A DNA stretch of 64,000 bases, from assembly GCF_040939455.1 (NCBI RefSeq), contig NC_134119.1, positions 13,256,501 to 13,320,500 of the forward strand. Direction: 5' to 3'. The DNA comes from Microcebus murinus. Its lineage: Eukaryota; Chordata; Mammalia; Primates; Cheirogaleidae. Shown here one piece after another: positions 12,480-25,169 of this stretch. A program made the position numbers and the translations under genes. The notes under the pieces are model-generated. The model made no database searches. It was given only the letters and a program-made list of their open reading frames with translations, and had not been told where the DNA came from. Every line of letters begins with the position of its first letter. Within the stretch, counting starts at the first letter, position 1.

Positions 12480-12912
12480 GCAGTGACGGAGGGGCCGGGC
12501 CACGCATCGCCAACGGGATCTCATTGAACCCGATGGCACCGCGCTGGGTACCGCGCTGGGTATCGGATTCGGGAATCGGTAATGACACCGCGGTGGGGTG
12601 GGGGAGGGCGGTGGCTGGGGGAGGGGCAGAGGAGCTATGGAGGGGCGCAGAGCCAAGATTGCCCAGCGGAGCCAACGCCAGGCGAATCGAATCGGGGTTA
12701 CCGCTCACCCACAGACAGTAATCCGTGAAAGCACCCATCGCGGGGGCATGGGGTGGAGAGGCAGATGCCGGGTCAGGACTGTCTGCATTTCTGACAGCTC
12801 CCCTGCCATGCTGGGGTCCGTGGACCGCACTTCCGGGAGCCACTCGTGCTACGGCAGGGCTCTGGCAAGGACGCGTTTCAGTCCTGCTAAAAGCCACTCG
12901 TGGGAAGTCCGG
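12480..12912. other. CpG-rich intronic segment
   Basis: GC-rich stretch with many CpGs, including a perfect 2 x 12-bp tandem of ACCGCGCTGGGT at 12538-12561. Open frames here lack start context or homology. It could be a small intragenic CpG island. Confidence 0.4.
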
Positions 12913-13214
12913 ACAGCTATACACTCTCAAGGCCTTAGTACAGATCGCCCTGGAAGCTGACCCCGAGCCTAGGATTCAGGTGTGAGATTTTACCTGGGAG
13001 GTGACCCCAGGAAGCGCTGGTGACCCAGTGGGGCAGTGAAAGGGGAGGGGAAGGGAGGGTGGGTCAATGAGCAGGTCACTGCTGGGGGCCACAGGGGCTC
13101 TGTCCCTCGGGGGACACCTGGGAGGCTCTAGAACACACAGCAGAGTGTCGTGGGTGCTTGCAGGGGGATGCCATCGTGCCCACGGGAATGGGGGTGCCAC
13201 GGGAAAGAGGGTGG

Positions 13215-13335
13215 GCATCGACAGCATCTTCTATAATCAAAATTCAATTATAGCCCTTTAGCAAGGATGCTAATGATGTTATTCTGTAATCAAATGATCA
13301 CACCAAGAAATGAATAATTGCCCGTGTTGTTTTAG
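13215..13335. promoter_or_regulatory. Candidate conserved AT-rich element
   Basis: A short AT-rich island within GC-rich sequence has TATAATCAAAATTCAATTAT, GATGCTAATGATGTTATTCT and GTAATCAAATGATCAC, with homeodomain/PBX-like cores. Function is untested. Confidence 0.3.
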
Positions 13336-13399
13336 CGAGCCCTGTGGTGCCATGACCTGCTCGGGAAGACCGGGGACCTTCCCTGAGGGTATGATGCTG

Positions 13400-13700
13400 G
13401 ATGGGAAGTGCTGGCTGGGCTAAAGGGTGAGGAGAGCGTTCCAGGCAGAGGAGTAGCCGGTGCAAAGGCCCTGTGGTGGCAAGAGCATCATGAGCGGGCA
13501 GCTGCAGCAGGGCTCAGGGCCGGGGGGCAGAGATCAGCTTGGCAAGGCTGGCAGTGGCTGGACCTGGCAGAACCTGCAAAGTCATGGCCAAGAGCCTGTC
13601 TTTAGCGTGATGGGTGCCACTGAAGGGTTTTCAACCGGGGTGAAGATGAGGAAGGTGACAGGGTCGTGTTTGTTTCCTGGGGCAGTCGTTGTGGCTGCCC
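13400..13700 (-). repeat. LINE L2, inverted
   Basis: AGAGCGTTCCAGGCAGAGGA then GTGCAAAGGCCCTGTGGTGG and TGAAGGGTTTTCAACCGGGG follow the reverse L2 consensus. Confidence 0.7.
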
Positions 13701-13939
13701 AGTAGACAGGGGGTGGGGAGGCAGAGGGGCAGCAAGGAGGCAGGGGAGGTCCTGGCCAGAGGAGACGGAGGCTGGGCCAAAGCAGGTGGTGGTGGAGATG
13801 CGGAGATGGGGGTAGAATTCAAGAGATTTCAGGAATAATAATTATGACGTGTGGGGTGCAGGTCAGTAGTTAAAAGAGTTACGTGAGCATGTATCGCAAT
13901 GGGGACCTGACTTCCTCTGGGGACCCTGCAGATGTGATT

Positions 13940-14290
13940 TTTGAACTGTGTTATGAAGGATAACCTGAGCTTCCCAGTGGATAATGGGAGTGGGGGAGGA
14001 GGAGGAAGAAGACTATTCCAAGAGCTCAGAGCAGCATGTGCAAAGGCCCAGAGGCAGATGAGAACTTGGAGGCCCTGGGTAACCACAGGTGTCCAGGGCG
14101 GCTGGGGAAGAGGGCTCTCGACGGCAGCAGGGAGCTGGATGGTGGGCCACCGTGGGGAGCCTGCCTCCCTAGCAGCAAGGGGGGTCACTGCAGGGCTTCA
14201 GGGAGGGGTGGACCGGATCCAACTTGCATGTTCCAAGGACCCCTCTGGCAGCTGAGAGAAGGCCGTGTGGTGGGCTGTCTGCAGGTGGGC
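13940..14290 (-). repeat. LINE L2, inverted
   Basis: A second reverse L2 copy has GACTATTCCAAGAGCTCAGA, ATGTGCAAAGGCCCAGAGGC and GGGCTTCAGGGAGGGGTGGA. Confidence 0.65.
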
Positions 14291-15779
14291 GGCAGGTAAC
14301 AAAGATCTCTGGTAAGAAGACCCCTATCATGCCTGAAAGTGTCTTCAATAGAGGCTGAAGCTTTCCTTGTCATTCTTAAGGGGTAAGGCTAAGAAAGTAC
14401 ACCTTAAAGGGGACAGGAAAACTGTGCCAAGGGCCTTTTCCAGAGGCTTCTAGTTCTGACACTTGAGCGTGCTGAGCCTCAGGGTTCTCACCTGTGAATG
14501 GGCATTCGTCCGGCCCCCACCCTCAGAGTTGAGAGGACTGTGCGTCCAGAGTTATCAAACTGGCCTGGTGTCTTCCCGAGAGCCTGTGGGGGGCTCCCAG
14601 CAGATTCCACTCAGTCCTCTGCCCCAGGATGGCTGGCTCACATGCCCAAAGGATGCTGAACAAACGCACGTCTGCGCGGAGAGTCACTCAGGGACACATT
14701 TGGTGGCCCCAGGCACTGCTCCTTCGGACAATGTGCTCCATTCAAATAAGACATCCTGGAATTCAAGCATGGGCTCAGACAGTTCCGACGCAGTGACTCG
14801 CTCTGCAAAGCTGGGCATGTGGTCTGCGCTTCTCAAGGAGTGGGATCCACACCCGGTGCCTCTGCCTGGACAGGTGGGCAGCCGGCTTGGGCGGCGCCAT
14901 AGCCTCGGGCTTACGGAAGAGCCAGGCCACACACTGTGTCCCTCCGCTGCAAGGGCAGGACCCAGGCCGAGACCTCTCCAGGGAGAGAAACCCACTCCTT
15001 GAGAAGCGCAGACCACATGCCCAGCATGTATAATCAATTTAAATCCTTTATTCTTTCAGTTTTTATTTTCATCAAAGCTAAATCCGCCCCCCCCCCCCGC
15101 CATGCCCTGCTCCTCCCCAGCACATCCTGGTTTTCACTGGGTGAGCAGTGACAGTTCACAGCCCCACGATGGCCGTGGGGGCTGGCTGCGCTGACCCCTC
15201 CCCGTGCAAAGCCCTCCCTGTGTCCTCACCCTTCACAGTGTGGTAGCAAAGCTCCTTCCTTCAAGAGGTGGGGTCTGATGCCCCACCGTGTACACCTGGG
15301 CGGCTTCTGTTGGCCTGGGGTGACAGAGCATGGCAGAAACGCCGGCGTGCTGGTTCCAAACCCGGGCCTAAAGAGGCCTGTGTGCTTTCTCTCCCCCCTC
15401 CTCCAAAGGAGCGCTGTTCCCCTGACGAGGACAAGCCTGGCCTTGCCTAGTGGGGGATAAGAGATTCAGGAAGCGGAGACTCGTCGTCCCAGCTAAGGCC
15501 ACTCTGTACCCCGTCGATCTGCCAGCCGACTGTAGACACACGAGTGGGCCCAACCCAGACCAGCAGGACCTCTCTGCCAACACACGATCGCATGGGCTTA
15601 CAGATGGCTTCTTGTTTCATGACACCCAGTTTTGGGGTGAGTCGTTATATAGCTAATTGATAACGCAGCGAAGCCACATAAACTATTATTACTTTTCTTG
15701 CCTTTTGTCTTCTGTGAAGTTAATAACGATCTATCTTTTTTCTTTTTCAATCCTTTCAATGCATTCAGATGTATCAGGT

Positions 15780-16340
15780 ATTTTATCAATTTCATCTTCT
15801 TGAAGGTATCTCAGCGCCTTCTGACCTAGTCCACTCAGGACCAACTGCAGCGCTCACTGCCTCTCATACTGGGACCATTTTCCCTACGATGGGGGGTCGC
15901 CTTCGTCTTGCTTCCCCGTTGAGTTCCCTGCTTCCTGCATCCCACATCTTTCCCTTTCTCGATTTTTCTCCCGAGTTGTGTGCATATCCTCTAGTAACTC
16001 CCTGAAAAGGGGTATGTGACAATGATTTGTTTTCAGGCATTGCAGCTTCCCTTCCTGAGAATGTCTTTATTCTACTGTCCTCCTTGACTGACGATTTGGC
16101 TGGGTAATTTTTGCTTAGAAATAGTAACTTTCCTTCACAGTTTTAAGGCACTTTCACATTGACGCTACCTTCCCTTATTGCTAGCGAGAAGTCCAAAGCC
16201 ACTCTGGTTCCAGAGAAGTATGGAATGTGTCATGAAATTGTGTGTCATCCTTGACCAGGATTTATGCTGATCATCCATGTATTTTTCCTAAATGAGTATG
16301 CGGACTATTGAAAAAAGCATTCCTATTGGATTTTTAAGCT
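15780..16340 (-). repeat. Old LINE-1-like repeat, inverted (tentative)
   Basis: TTGACTGACGATTTGGCTGG, TTTTAAGGCACTTTCACATT and GCTAGCGAGAAGTCC resemble the reverse strand of an old mammalian L1 region that also appears near 26540-27500. Family is not resolved. Confidence 0.4.
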
Positions 16341-16435
16341 CTTTAAATCTCAAAGTAGAAACAGTTTTCTACTTTTGGTTTCCCACTTCCAGCCCCAGGA
16401 CATTACTGTATACCTGAGAGGTTTAAAAAACTTCC

Positions 16436-16592
16436 AGGCCGGGCATGGTGGCTCATGCCTGTAAACCCAGCACTTTGGGAGGTCAAGGAGGGGAGGACTG
16501 CTTGAGCCTGTGAGTTCAAGACCAGCCTGGGCAACATAGTGAGACCCTTCTTGCCTCTACAAAAAATTTAAAAAATATTAGCCTGGTGTGGG
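16436..16592 (+). repeat. Alu left monomer, old type
   Basis: GGCCGGGCATGGTGGCTCAT through GACCAGCCTGGGCAACATAG to CTACAAAAAATTTAAAAAAT. It is truncated at the start of the right half and lacks lemur-specific changes, so it is a FLAM-like or AluJ-like piece. Confidence 0.85.
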
Positions 16593-16619
16593 ATATTCAT
16601 GACAGAACTGAAACTCAAT

Positions 16620-16735
16620 GTTTTAGCTCTAGTAGCACCCCATCCCCAAGCCATGACAACCAAAGATGTTTAGGACGTTGCCAAATGTCCCTCGGGAGGT
16701 AAAAATGCCTCCAGTTGAAAACTACTGAGTTAGAA
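16620..16735. repeat. MER20 fragment
   Basis: AGTAGCACCCCATCCCCAAG, CATGACAACCAAAGATGTTT and CCAGTTGAAAACTACTGAG match one half of MER20. Confidence 0.7.
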
Positions 16736-17114
16736 CATGGAGCTGTATGGATGGCAACGTGGAAGGAGCTAAAACCACAGCACAGAGGGAGAGAAGTCAG
16801 AAACATGGGTATTTAAACAACGCTATGCACATACGTAACAAATAAAGGCACGTAAGAGGACAATACATTGCAGGAAACAAACAAAAGGCTCCCCATTAAA
16901 CCGCGAGGTCCAGGGGCTTCCACCCAATCCCCTGGTGCTGCAGGAGCTCCCTGAAATCTGATTTAATCTGGGGAGGAAGCAAGAGGAACCCAGCAGAATG
17001 AATACTGGAACTGGAAATTAAGTGGCATTACAGAAAAATAAAATTCTATTTCACACATGCTGTGTGGGTTGAGATCTCTCCCTGCTGCAAACACATAAAA
17101 TATTCCCTTGATAA

Positions 17115-17245
17115 CATTCGTGTAATTAACAAACATTCACCAAGCTCCTACTGTGTGCCCCGAGCTGTGTACAAGGCTTGGGGCTGCAGCTGGGAACATG
17201 GTGCTTGTCAGTGCCGGAAAAACATGGCCCCTACGTGTACTCATC
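17115..17245 (-). repeat. LINE L2 3' end, inverted
   Basis: AACAAACATTCACCAAGCTC then CTACTGTGTGCCCCGAGC is the reverse complement of the L2 3' terminus. Confidence 0.6.
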
Positions 17246-17349
17246 AAAACATTTTTCTCTATTTTGAATCGAGTGGAAAAAGTTAATAAAAGCTCCACAA
17301 TAAAAAAAAATTGCTATATATAAAGCCCCTTGATGAGCTGCCCTATGGG

Positions 17350-17630
17350 GATATAATGGCCACTAGGCCAGGGGTTGGCCACTAGGCCAATTGTGGGCTG
17401 ATTGGAAACTGTCCCTGTTGCACAATAACACGGGGCTATAAAACAACTTGTCTTTATTTACATTTTTATTTTCTTTCATTATCGATTTTTCGGCATTAAT
17501 TTTGATTAGACTATAACCAACGTAAAATATTGCACTAAAATATGATTTATCTTGGTTACTCAGTTTTTGGCACACACTTTAATTTTGTGCCTGAGGTGCC
17601 CTAAAGCCTGGGGCCTGCTGCTCACTTTAC
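17350..17630. repeat. hAT-like DNA element (tentative)
   Basis: CCAGGGGTTGGCCACTAGGC at one end and TTAATTTTGTGCCTGAGGTG near the other, with an AT-rich middle, resemble MER58-type hAT elements. Confidence 0.4.
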
Positions 17631-17639
17631 ATTCAAGTG

Positions 17640-17870
17640 TGTGTGTGTTGGGGGTGGGGAGTTGATAAATAATAAATATTTAACATGTCAGGTGGTGACA
17701 CAGCTTGTTTCAGGAAGGAACATTTGGGCAGAGTCCTGAAGAAAGTAAGAGAGGAGCCACATAGGAAGCTGGGAGATGGGGTTTCCTGGTAAGAGAGAAC
17801 AGCAAGTGCAAAGGCTGAGTAGAAACCACAAAAAATAAAACTATTGGAGATGCCAGTTATGAAGGTTAGG
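17640..17870 (-). repeat. LINE L2, inverted
   Basis: ATGTCAGGTGGTGACACAGC, CATTTGGGCAGAGTCCTGAA and AGCAAGTGCAAAGGCTGAG follow the reverse L2 consensus. Confidence 0.6.
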
Positions 17871-17884
17871 AACCGGTCATAAGA

Positions 17885-19297
17885 ATAAAGCTGGAAGACT
17901 TTTAATTCCCCATTTCAAAGCTTACTACAAAGCTACAGTAATCAAGACAGTGCGGTATTGGCATAAGGACAGACATATAGATTGATGGAATAGAATTAAT
18001 AGTCTAGCAATAAACACATTTATGGTCTATTGATTTTTGACAGGGTGCTGAGACAATACAAAAGGATAAGAAAAGTCTTTTAAACAAACTGTGCAGGGAC
18101 AACTGGATATCCACTTGCAAAAGACTGAGGTTGGACCCCTACCTCACACCATATACAAAACCTAACTCAAAATGGATCATTAACCTACATGTGAGAGCTA
18201 AAATGACAAAAATTCTTAGAAGAAAGCATAGGAATAAATCTTCGTGACCTGGTTTAGGCAATGGTGTCTCAAATACAACACCACAAGCACAAGTAACAAA
18301 AGAAAAGACAAATTGGACTTCATCCAAATGAAAAACTTGGTACTTCAAAGGACACCACTGAGAAAATGGAAACACACCCAGAGAACGAAACAAAATATTT
18401 GCAAATCACATATCTGATAGCAGACTGTATCCAGAGTAAGAACTCTTACAGCTCAACAATAAAGAGACAAATAAACCAGTTAAAAGATGAGCAAATGATA
18501 CGAATAGATATTTTTCCAAAGAATATAGAAAAATGGCCAGTAAGCACAGGAAAACATCATTAGACATTAGTCAAAATGATTAGTTATTAGGGAAATGCCA
18601 ATCAAAACCACTGTGAGGTAGCACTTCACACTAAACCAGGAGGCCTATCACCAAAAAGACAGACAATAACAAATGTTGATGAAGATGTGGAGAAATTGGG
18701 ACTATTTCACAGGCTAATGTAAAATTGTGCAGCCACTTTGGAAGCTAGTCTGGCTGCTCCTTAAAAGTGTTAAACCTGGCATTTCCATATGACCCAGCAA
18801 TTCCACGCCTAGGTATGTACCTAAGAGAATTAAAGACATATGCATGTGTTTTGTATATGCAAAATGTACACATACAAATACTTGTCCACAAATGTTCATA
18901 GCAGCATTATTCACAATAGCCAAAACCCCAACTATCCACCAACTGATAAATGGATAGACGAAATGTAGTCTAACCATACAATGAAAAATTATGTGACCAT
19001 AAAAATGAATGAAGTACTCAATCATGCTACAACATGGATGAACCACATATTGTATGATTCCATTCATATGAAATATCCAGAAAAGGCAAATCTACAGAGA
19101 CAGAAAGTAGATTAGCAGTTGCCAGGTGACTATTGGGCATGGGGTTTCTTTGTAAGTGTGATAAAAATGTTCTAAAATTAGATAGTGGTGATGGTTGCAC
19201 AATTCTGAGGATATACTAAAAATTACTTAATTAGACACACTGAAAGGGTAAATTTATGGTATATGGATTGTATCTCATCTCAATAAAGCTGTTATTT
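17885..19297 (+). mobile_element. L1 3' part (end of ORF2 and 3' UTR), degenerate
   Basis: Sense L1 sequence starts with TACTACAAAGCTACAGTAAT and runs through GGATCATTAACCTACATGTG, TTTGGAAGCTAGTCTGGCTG and GACCCAGCAATTCC, ending AATAAAGCTGTTATTTAAA. ORF2 is broken by stops. It is a 5'-truncated old copy opposite to EYA2 transcription. Confidence 0.9.
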
Positions 19298-20019
19298 AAA
19301 CTGACAGCTGGTCCTAGAGTTGAGCTTCAAATTGGCACTGAGCTGCCTAGGAGTTTGGGCACAGATGAGGTGACAGGGCTGCCTCACTGTGAATCCCTGG
19401 AGGAATGCTGATGAATCCGTCCCAAATCCCTTCCTGGCAACAGGCAAAGCCTCCTGACCACCTCGCATTCGCCTAATCCCAGCTGGAAAAAAAAGAGTTC
19501 AGAGTCTGCCGAGGAGGGAGGTGGAGGGCGAGGGGTCAGGAAAGAGGCGGCGATCACTGGCTGCTCCAGCTCTGCAGGGAATTTCTAATGGATCCACAAG
19601 ATGCTGGGAGGCACAGCTAGCAAGGGGATGTTCTGGCTCTGAGCACCGAGGAGGAAGAGATGGAAAGGAAGTGGGGAGATGACAGCCCTGAGCAGCACAT
19701 CCCTTGATTGGGAACAGGAAGAGAGCCCAGTGTCTGTTTTAAAATTCAAACACTCTGTTTTGAATCACTTCTTGATCATTTTAGCTCTGTTGGTCTTATT
19801 TCTCTAAATGAACAGCAAATCCCCTTTGGCTGGGACTATAATTGATATGATTTCTGCTTCCTGCACAGTGCACAACACAATGGCCACAGGCAAAGAGCTG
19901 CTGGTCCTTGGCATGGAGGTACAGGGGGTCTTGGCCCCCAGAGCCCACTCACTGGACACCACGGTCCTTATACTCTTCTGGAAGGAACAGTTCGGTTTCC
20001 TTTAGGGGACCACCCCTCT

Positions 20020-20340
20020 TCCACTCAGTTCATTGGCTGGAGTGGAGCTGACCTGCTCCTCTACTCCCTCCATGCCAGGAGTGGGCTCTTGATCTAGGCT
20101 GGCCAATCAGAGCTACAAAGGTGGGCACGTGGATGGGCATGTGACCTAGTATGGCACAATGAGATTCAAGCCTGGGAGTTGTGCTGGAATTTGGGAAGTG
20201 GAAGGAAGGTACCCCTTTTTAGTTGGGACTGCTGAGAGGGAGTCGCCACATGGAGAAAGTTGGCTGAGGGATGCAGAATGACCTGAGAACATTGCTTAAG
20301 CTCCTGGATCTAACCAGACCTGAATCCCAGATATCCCTGG
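20020..20340 (+). repeat. Unclassified old LTR-like repeat, first part
   Basis: GGCCAATCAGAGCTACAAAG and GGAGTCGCCACATGGAG match a dispersed mammalian repeat that continues after the Alu at 20685-20745 (AATAAATCCCCTTTGTAGC). The class is not certain; it may be a MaLR-like LTR. Confidence 0.4.
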
Positions 20341-20695
20341 TTTTTTTTTTTTTTTTTTTTTTGAGACAGAGTCTCACTCTGTTGCCCAGGCTAGAGTGAG
20401 TGCCGTGGCGTCAGCCTAGCTCACGGCAACCTCAAACTCCTGGGCTCAAGCAATCCTCCTGCCTCAGCCTCCCGAGTAGCTAGGACTACAGGCATCACCA
20501 CTAAGCCCGGCTAATTTATATATATATATATTAGTTGGCCAATTAATTTCTTTCTATTTTTTTTTTTTTTATAGTAGAGACGGGGTCTCGCTCAGGCTGG
20601 TTTTGAATTCCTGACCTTGAGCAATCCGCCCGCCTCGGCCTCCCAGAGTGCTAGGATTACAAGCGTGAGCCACCGCGCCCGGCCGATACCCCTGG
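20330..20695 (-). repeat. Alu, lemur type, with imperfect target duplication
   Basis: Reverse-oriented Alu at 20341-20684. Flanks are GATATCCCTGG (20330-20340) and GATACCCCTGG (20685-20695), differing at one base. The linker TTAGTTGGCCAATTAATTTC is followed by an extra T run before TAGTAGAGACG. Confidence 0.95.
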
Positions 20696-21169
20696 GTTTG
20701 TCAATTTTGTGATCTAATAAATCCCCTTTGTAGCTTAAATACTCTTGTGGTTCAAACAGTCCTGCTTAATATCAGCAATTAATAACAAGCTTCACATGGC
20801 TACAGTTGCTGAGGAAGTATAGAGGGAAAGAACTGTGAACCAGAGGCTAAAACCTTGAGTTTTAGTTCTGCCGTGAATAATCCCACCAACAACATAACTT
20901 CCCTAGATCTCAGTTACTCTGCAAAATGGGGCTCACACTCCTGCTCCTTTAGACCCGCTCCACTTCTCTGACTTCCAAGTTTAGCGCCATAGCCCAGACC
21001 TCTCTCTCTCGAGCTTCAGATGCACAAACCTACTTGTCCCTTGGGCCTCTCGAACGGGGCACATTTTGTTTTTCCTCATCATTTTTCTATTTTATTGTTG
21101 TTTCTTTTATTATTTGGTTTGGTGGGCTAGAAATTGCTCTAATTTGTTGTTCTCTAATATTCTTTCTTC

Positions 21170-21640
21170 CTTTCTCTCTCTTAGTGTAACAGAATCTCTA
21201 AAATTTAGCGGGGCACATGGCTGCCTCAAATAAAGACTATACTTCACAGACTCCCTTGCAGCTAGACGTGGCCACGTGACCAAGTTCCAGGCAAAGAGAG
21301 GTGAGCGGAAGTGATTGTGCACTTGAGTCTGGACCTTGAAAGAGAGGGATGAAAAGTAATAATAAAATAAAAAAGAGAGGAGGTGAATTCTCCTTTTCCT
21401 GTTCCCCCTTCTTACTGGCTGTCTGCAGACACGGGGGCGAGCCGTGATTGCCCCATGAGGGCAACGCTCCGGGGAGGCGGGGAACAGGGCGGAAGGAGCC
21501 TCGGGCCCTGGCGCCGTGCGGCCGTTACAGCAGCTTCTGCTTGTGTCTGGACTGCTAGGGGAGCGAAATAAGCTTTCATCTTGCTGAAGCCACGGTTATT
21601 CTGGGCCTCTCTTAGGGTTGATGAATTTTGCAAATGAAAA
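21170..21640 (+). repeat. Unclassified old dispersed repeat
   Basis: CAGACTCCCTTGCAGCTAGA then CGTGGCCACGTGACCAAGTT and AGTGATTGTGCACTTGAG. The same element type recurs at 42375-42735 and 53390-53590. Confidence 0.45.
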
Positions 21641-22089
21641 TACTCCTTCCTCGTCTGACAGCTGGAGAGAACAGAAAATTCTAGAAGAGTAATGAAGACA
21701 GCACAGGAGACCTGGGGGCTACAAGAGCTTTTCAGTTTAGTTTTCCCCGGATGTCCACAGATCACGCAGGGAGGCCGGTGAGCCCGAGTCTGACTCTCAT
21801 TCTCTCTTGGACGATCTTACTTCCTCTGAGCCTCGGTTTCTCCTTACGTGCGATGGAGACTAATTGGACACGATGGTCTCTCAAGTCCTTCCGGCTCTGA
21901 CTTACTGTGGTTCTGTGATGGTGGCATGGACGTTGAAACCTGGACACCAGAGAGCCCCATAAATGGGTTCCACGGGCCAGGTGGGGGCCGTGCGGGGCTG
22001 GAGAGCGTGCGCCCCTCCCAGAGGGCAGCGCCACTCAGCTCCTGTGACTGCTGCCACCTGGGAATGCGGGACGGCCAGTTCTCCTAATT

Positions 22090-22255
22090 CTTCAAGAAGA
22101 GCTGGAAATCTAGATTGTTTTTGGTCTGTGCAATCTCCTGGTTTTAAAATGTTGGCGACAAATTCACATTTTTCAAACACTCTGGGGGCCAAACAAAAAT
22201 ATCTGCAGGCTGAATTTGGCCGGTGGCCACCAGTCAAAAATTTCTGTTTTGATAC
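22090..22255. repeat. hAT-like DNA transposon fragment
   Basis: GGGGGCCAAACAAAAATATC then GCTGAATTTGGCCGGTGGCC is a hAT short-element terminus. The rest is diverged. Confidence 0.5.
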
Positions 22256-22274
22256 TATTTTCCTTTCTTCCTTC

Positions 22275-22622
22275 CTTCATTTAACAAATATTTACTTGAC
22301 ACCTACTAAGTGGGAGACACTGTTTTATGGGGATAGAATAATGAACAAAACAGAAAAAAAGAGTCCCTGTCCTCATGCAGCTTAACATTCTAAGGGATCG
22401 TCCTGAGTCACTCATTCAACGAATATTCATTGAGCAGTTCTGCCCTGTGCACAGACGGGGCTTGGGTGGGTGGAATAAAAATGTTCACGGTCCCTGCCCT
22501 CATGGTGCATACAGCCCACAAGGGAGACAGACAGTAGGTGCATAATTAGGATGTAAATGAAAAATACAGCTGTGAGGAGAGATGCAATTTGGATGGAAGG
22601 AACTAGTGAGCAAAGCCCTCTT

Positions 22623-22640
<18 letters not shown>
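22275..22640 (-). repeat. LINE L2, inverted (two adjoining pieces)
   Basis: TTAACAAATATTTACTTGAC, TAGAATAATGAACAAAACAG and CTCATGCAGCTTAACATTCT are reverse L2 3' end. A second ATTCAACGAATATTCATTGA start at about 22414 suggests a second copy. Confidence 0.7.
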
Positions 22641-22976
<336 letters not shown>

Positions 22977-24049
22977 TTAACGTGAGAACTGCAAGATAAA
23001 TAGGATTTAACCCAGTAGAAGAAAATTCTAGAACATTTTAGATTATAGCAGAGGCTGCCAGTGTGCCCCTCCTCCACGGCTCCTTGGCTGCCACTGTTCC
23101 TGTACAGGCCTGATGCCCCGCCCTGGGGCTTTCTTGAGGCCAGGCCAGAAGTGCTCGGAGTTAGGCCCCCGGGAGAAGCCCTCGGCCGTTATGGAGGGGA
23201 GTCTGTGGCTACGTGCCCCAGCCCCCTCCCACTCTGGGTGGGTCGGCTCTGAGGGTGCTCTCCACAGTCCCTCGGACTGAGCCCTGGTGCCACCGCAGCC
23301 ACCATTTACACAACTGTGTTGGCTTCCTTCCCCTCCTCGCCTCGAGGCCCACTCTGCACCCGGGCTCCCTGGCACTCCCCCCCCAACCTGCCTGCGCCCA
23401 CTCCTGTCTCAGGCTCCTCCCTGGGAGAAACCCCGCAGAGCTGTGAGGGAATGTGGCAGGTTCAGGGACAGAAGGTAACTCAGGGTGAGCAGCAGGAGAG
23501 GCGGCGGGGCAGTGGGGCCGGAGCCCCCCATAAAGGACCCGGGAGGCTGGCGTTAGGGTGGCATTAGGAAGTGATTTTTCGGTATGACCAACTGTGGATT
23601 TGAGCATGACCCCTCCATAGGGGGCTGGCAGGGACAAGAGTGGGAACTGGGAGACCAGGGAGGAAGCCACGCTGGAGGTGGGTGGGTCAGGCCGTGGGGT
23701 GGAGAGAGGCAGCTGGCAGTGAGGAATGGCATAGGCCAGGGGACATGTGGCCCAGAAAGGCGCTCTGGGCTTTGTCCCTGCCTTGAGGGAGCCCACGATT
23801 TGGTTTAAGGCACGGTGGTAAGACAGACACAAACATCAGACCCTAGACCCCAAGGCCCTACGCAATCCATAAGGAGTGATTGCTGCAGGGCACTATGGAA
23901 CGTCACAGCAGGCTGTGTCTGAGGGCAAGGTGAGGGAGGGGACGTGGAACACCATAGAACACCCCGACTTAGCGGGCAGCTCACTAGTGTCACCACTCTG
24001 GGACAGCCCAGGACTTTGCAATGGCTGCAGAGCCCATTTCGGCACACCT

Positions 24050-24066
24050 CCCCCCCCCCCCCCCCC
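24050..24066. repeat. Poly-C tract
   Basis: About 17 consecutive C residues in GC-rich sequence, a G-quadruplex-prone G run on the EYA2 sense strand. Confidence 0.9.
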
Positions 24067-24169
24067 GCCCCCGGCTCTGCCACCCTCTGCCTGAGCCGTG
24101 CAGTCCAGAAACGCGTGCCGGATTTCCCGCAGGCGCTGCTAGACGTATTAACGGCATTCCTGCGCGGCA

Positions 24170-24960
24170 AGAGATTTCTGCACCACCAACACCATTTTTA
24201 TATTCTTTACAACATAATGGCAGACGATAAATCTATCTTGCTAATTACACATCCAGCTTGTTATAACCCCCATAAAAAACCCCAGCAGCTGGAAAAGCCA
24301 TGAGGTGATGTCAAATCATATTGCTGGTCTCTAAACAGAAACGTAAATATTTTCCAGGCGCTGGCGAGTCTCGAGGTCCCTACCCATGGTGGCAGCCGCC
24401 GCCAGTGGGGCACACACCTCTGAGGACACGGCGGCTAGGCTGTCCTCTTACGCACTGCCCGCCACCCCCGTGTTTCCCTGAAGAGATGGCCGATGTCTGG
24501 GGCACCCACTTGGGGTCCGTGAAGGGCTGAATGCAAAAAACCAGCAAGATTTAGGTTTCTGCAATTGGGCTCATTTTTGCATTATTAAAGCGGTTTCAAT
24601 GTCTCTCCCATTCACCGCCAATCAGCCAATAATAGCACTTGCCCAGAATTCTCACTAGATGGTTCCCCGACATAATTTGTCGACGATACATTTGTAAAAC
24701 TGTCCCTGAGATCCACGCTGGAGCTGACAGTGCCCCTCCCTCCGCTCGAAACAACAGAAGGAAGATTAAATTCACATGCCGAAGACACTAGGCTAAACAA
24801 CTGGGAGGAAGAAAAGCACTTTACCTCATTTTCTAGCTACAATTACTGTCTTTGGCTACAGCGTATCCTCCTCTTTTAGGAAGGAGACAGCTGTAGACCA
24901 CGAGCTTATATCCTATCAAGGACATGTTGATTGCTTCAAATGTTGGACGAAAAGGCATGG
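24170..24960. promoter_or_regulatory. Repeat-free block downstream of exon D, possible conserved elements
   Basis: I see no repeat here. AT-rich islands (CTATCTTGCTAATTACACAT, CATTTTTGCATTATTAAAGC, CCAATCAGCCAATAATAGCA) resemble conserved noncoding sequence, and it lies close to the catalytic exon. Function is inference. Confidence 0.3.
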
Positions 24961-25169
24961 GAGACAATAAAAGGGAAGCTAATTAATTTTTCACATGTCA
25001 AAGGAAAATTCCACAGGAGTTTTCAAACCTGGGCTGACCCAAAGGGGCAGCTTTGGTTGAAGAAGCTGCCTCATAAACTGCCCCCACAATTCCCAGGACA
25101 AACTGGCTGGACAGATGGTCATGTTGGGAACAAAACAAAAACAGAGAGAGAGAGAAAATGGGCTCTTAC

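Noticed and set aside
14463..15002. 179-residue plus-strand frame in GC-rich intron
   Set aside because: No known domain, no codon or splice support, and no homology that I can recall.
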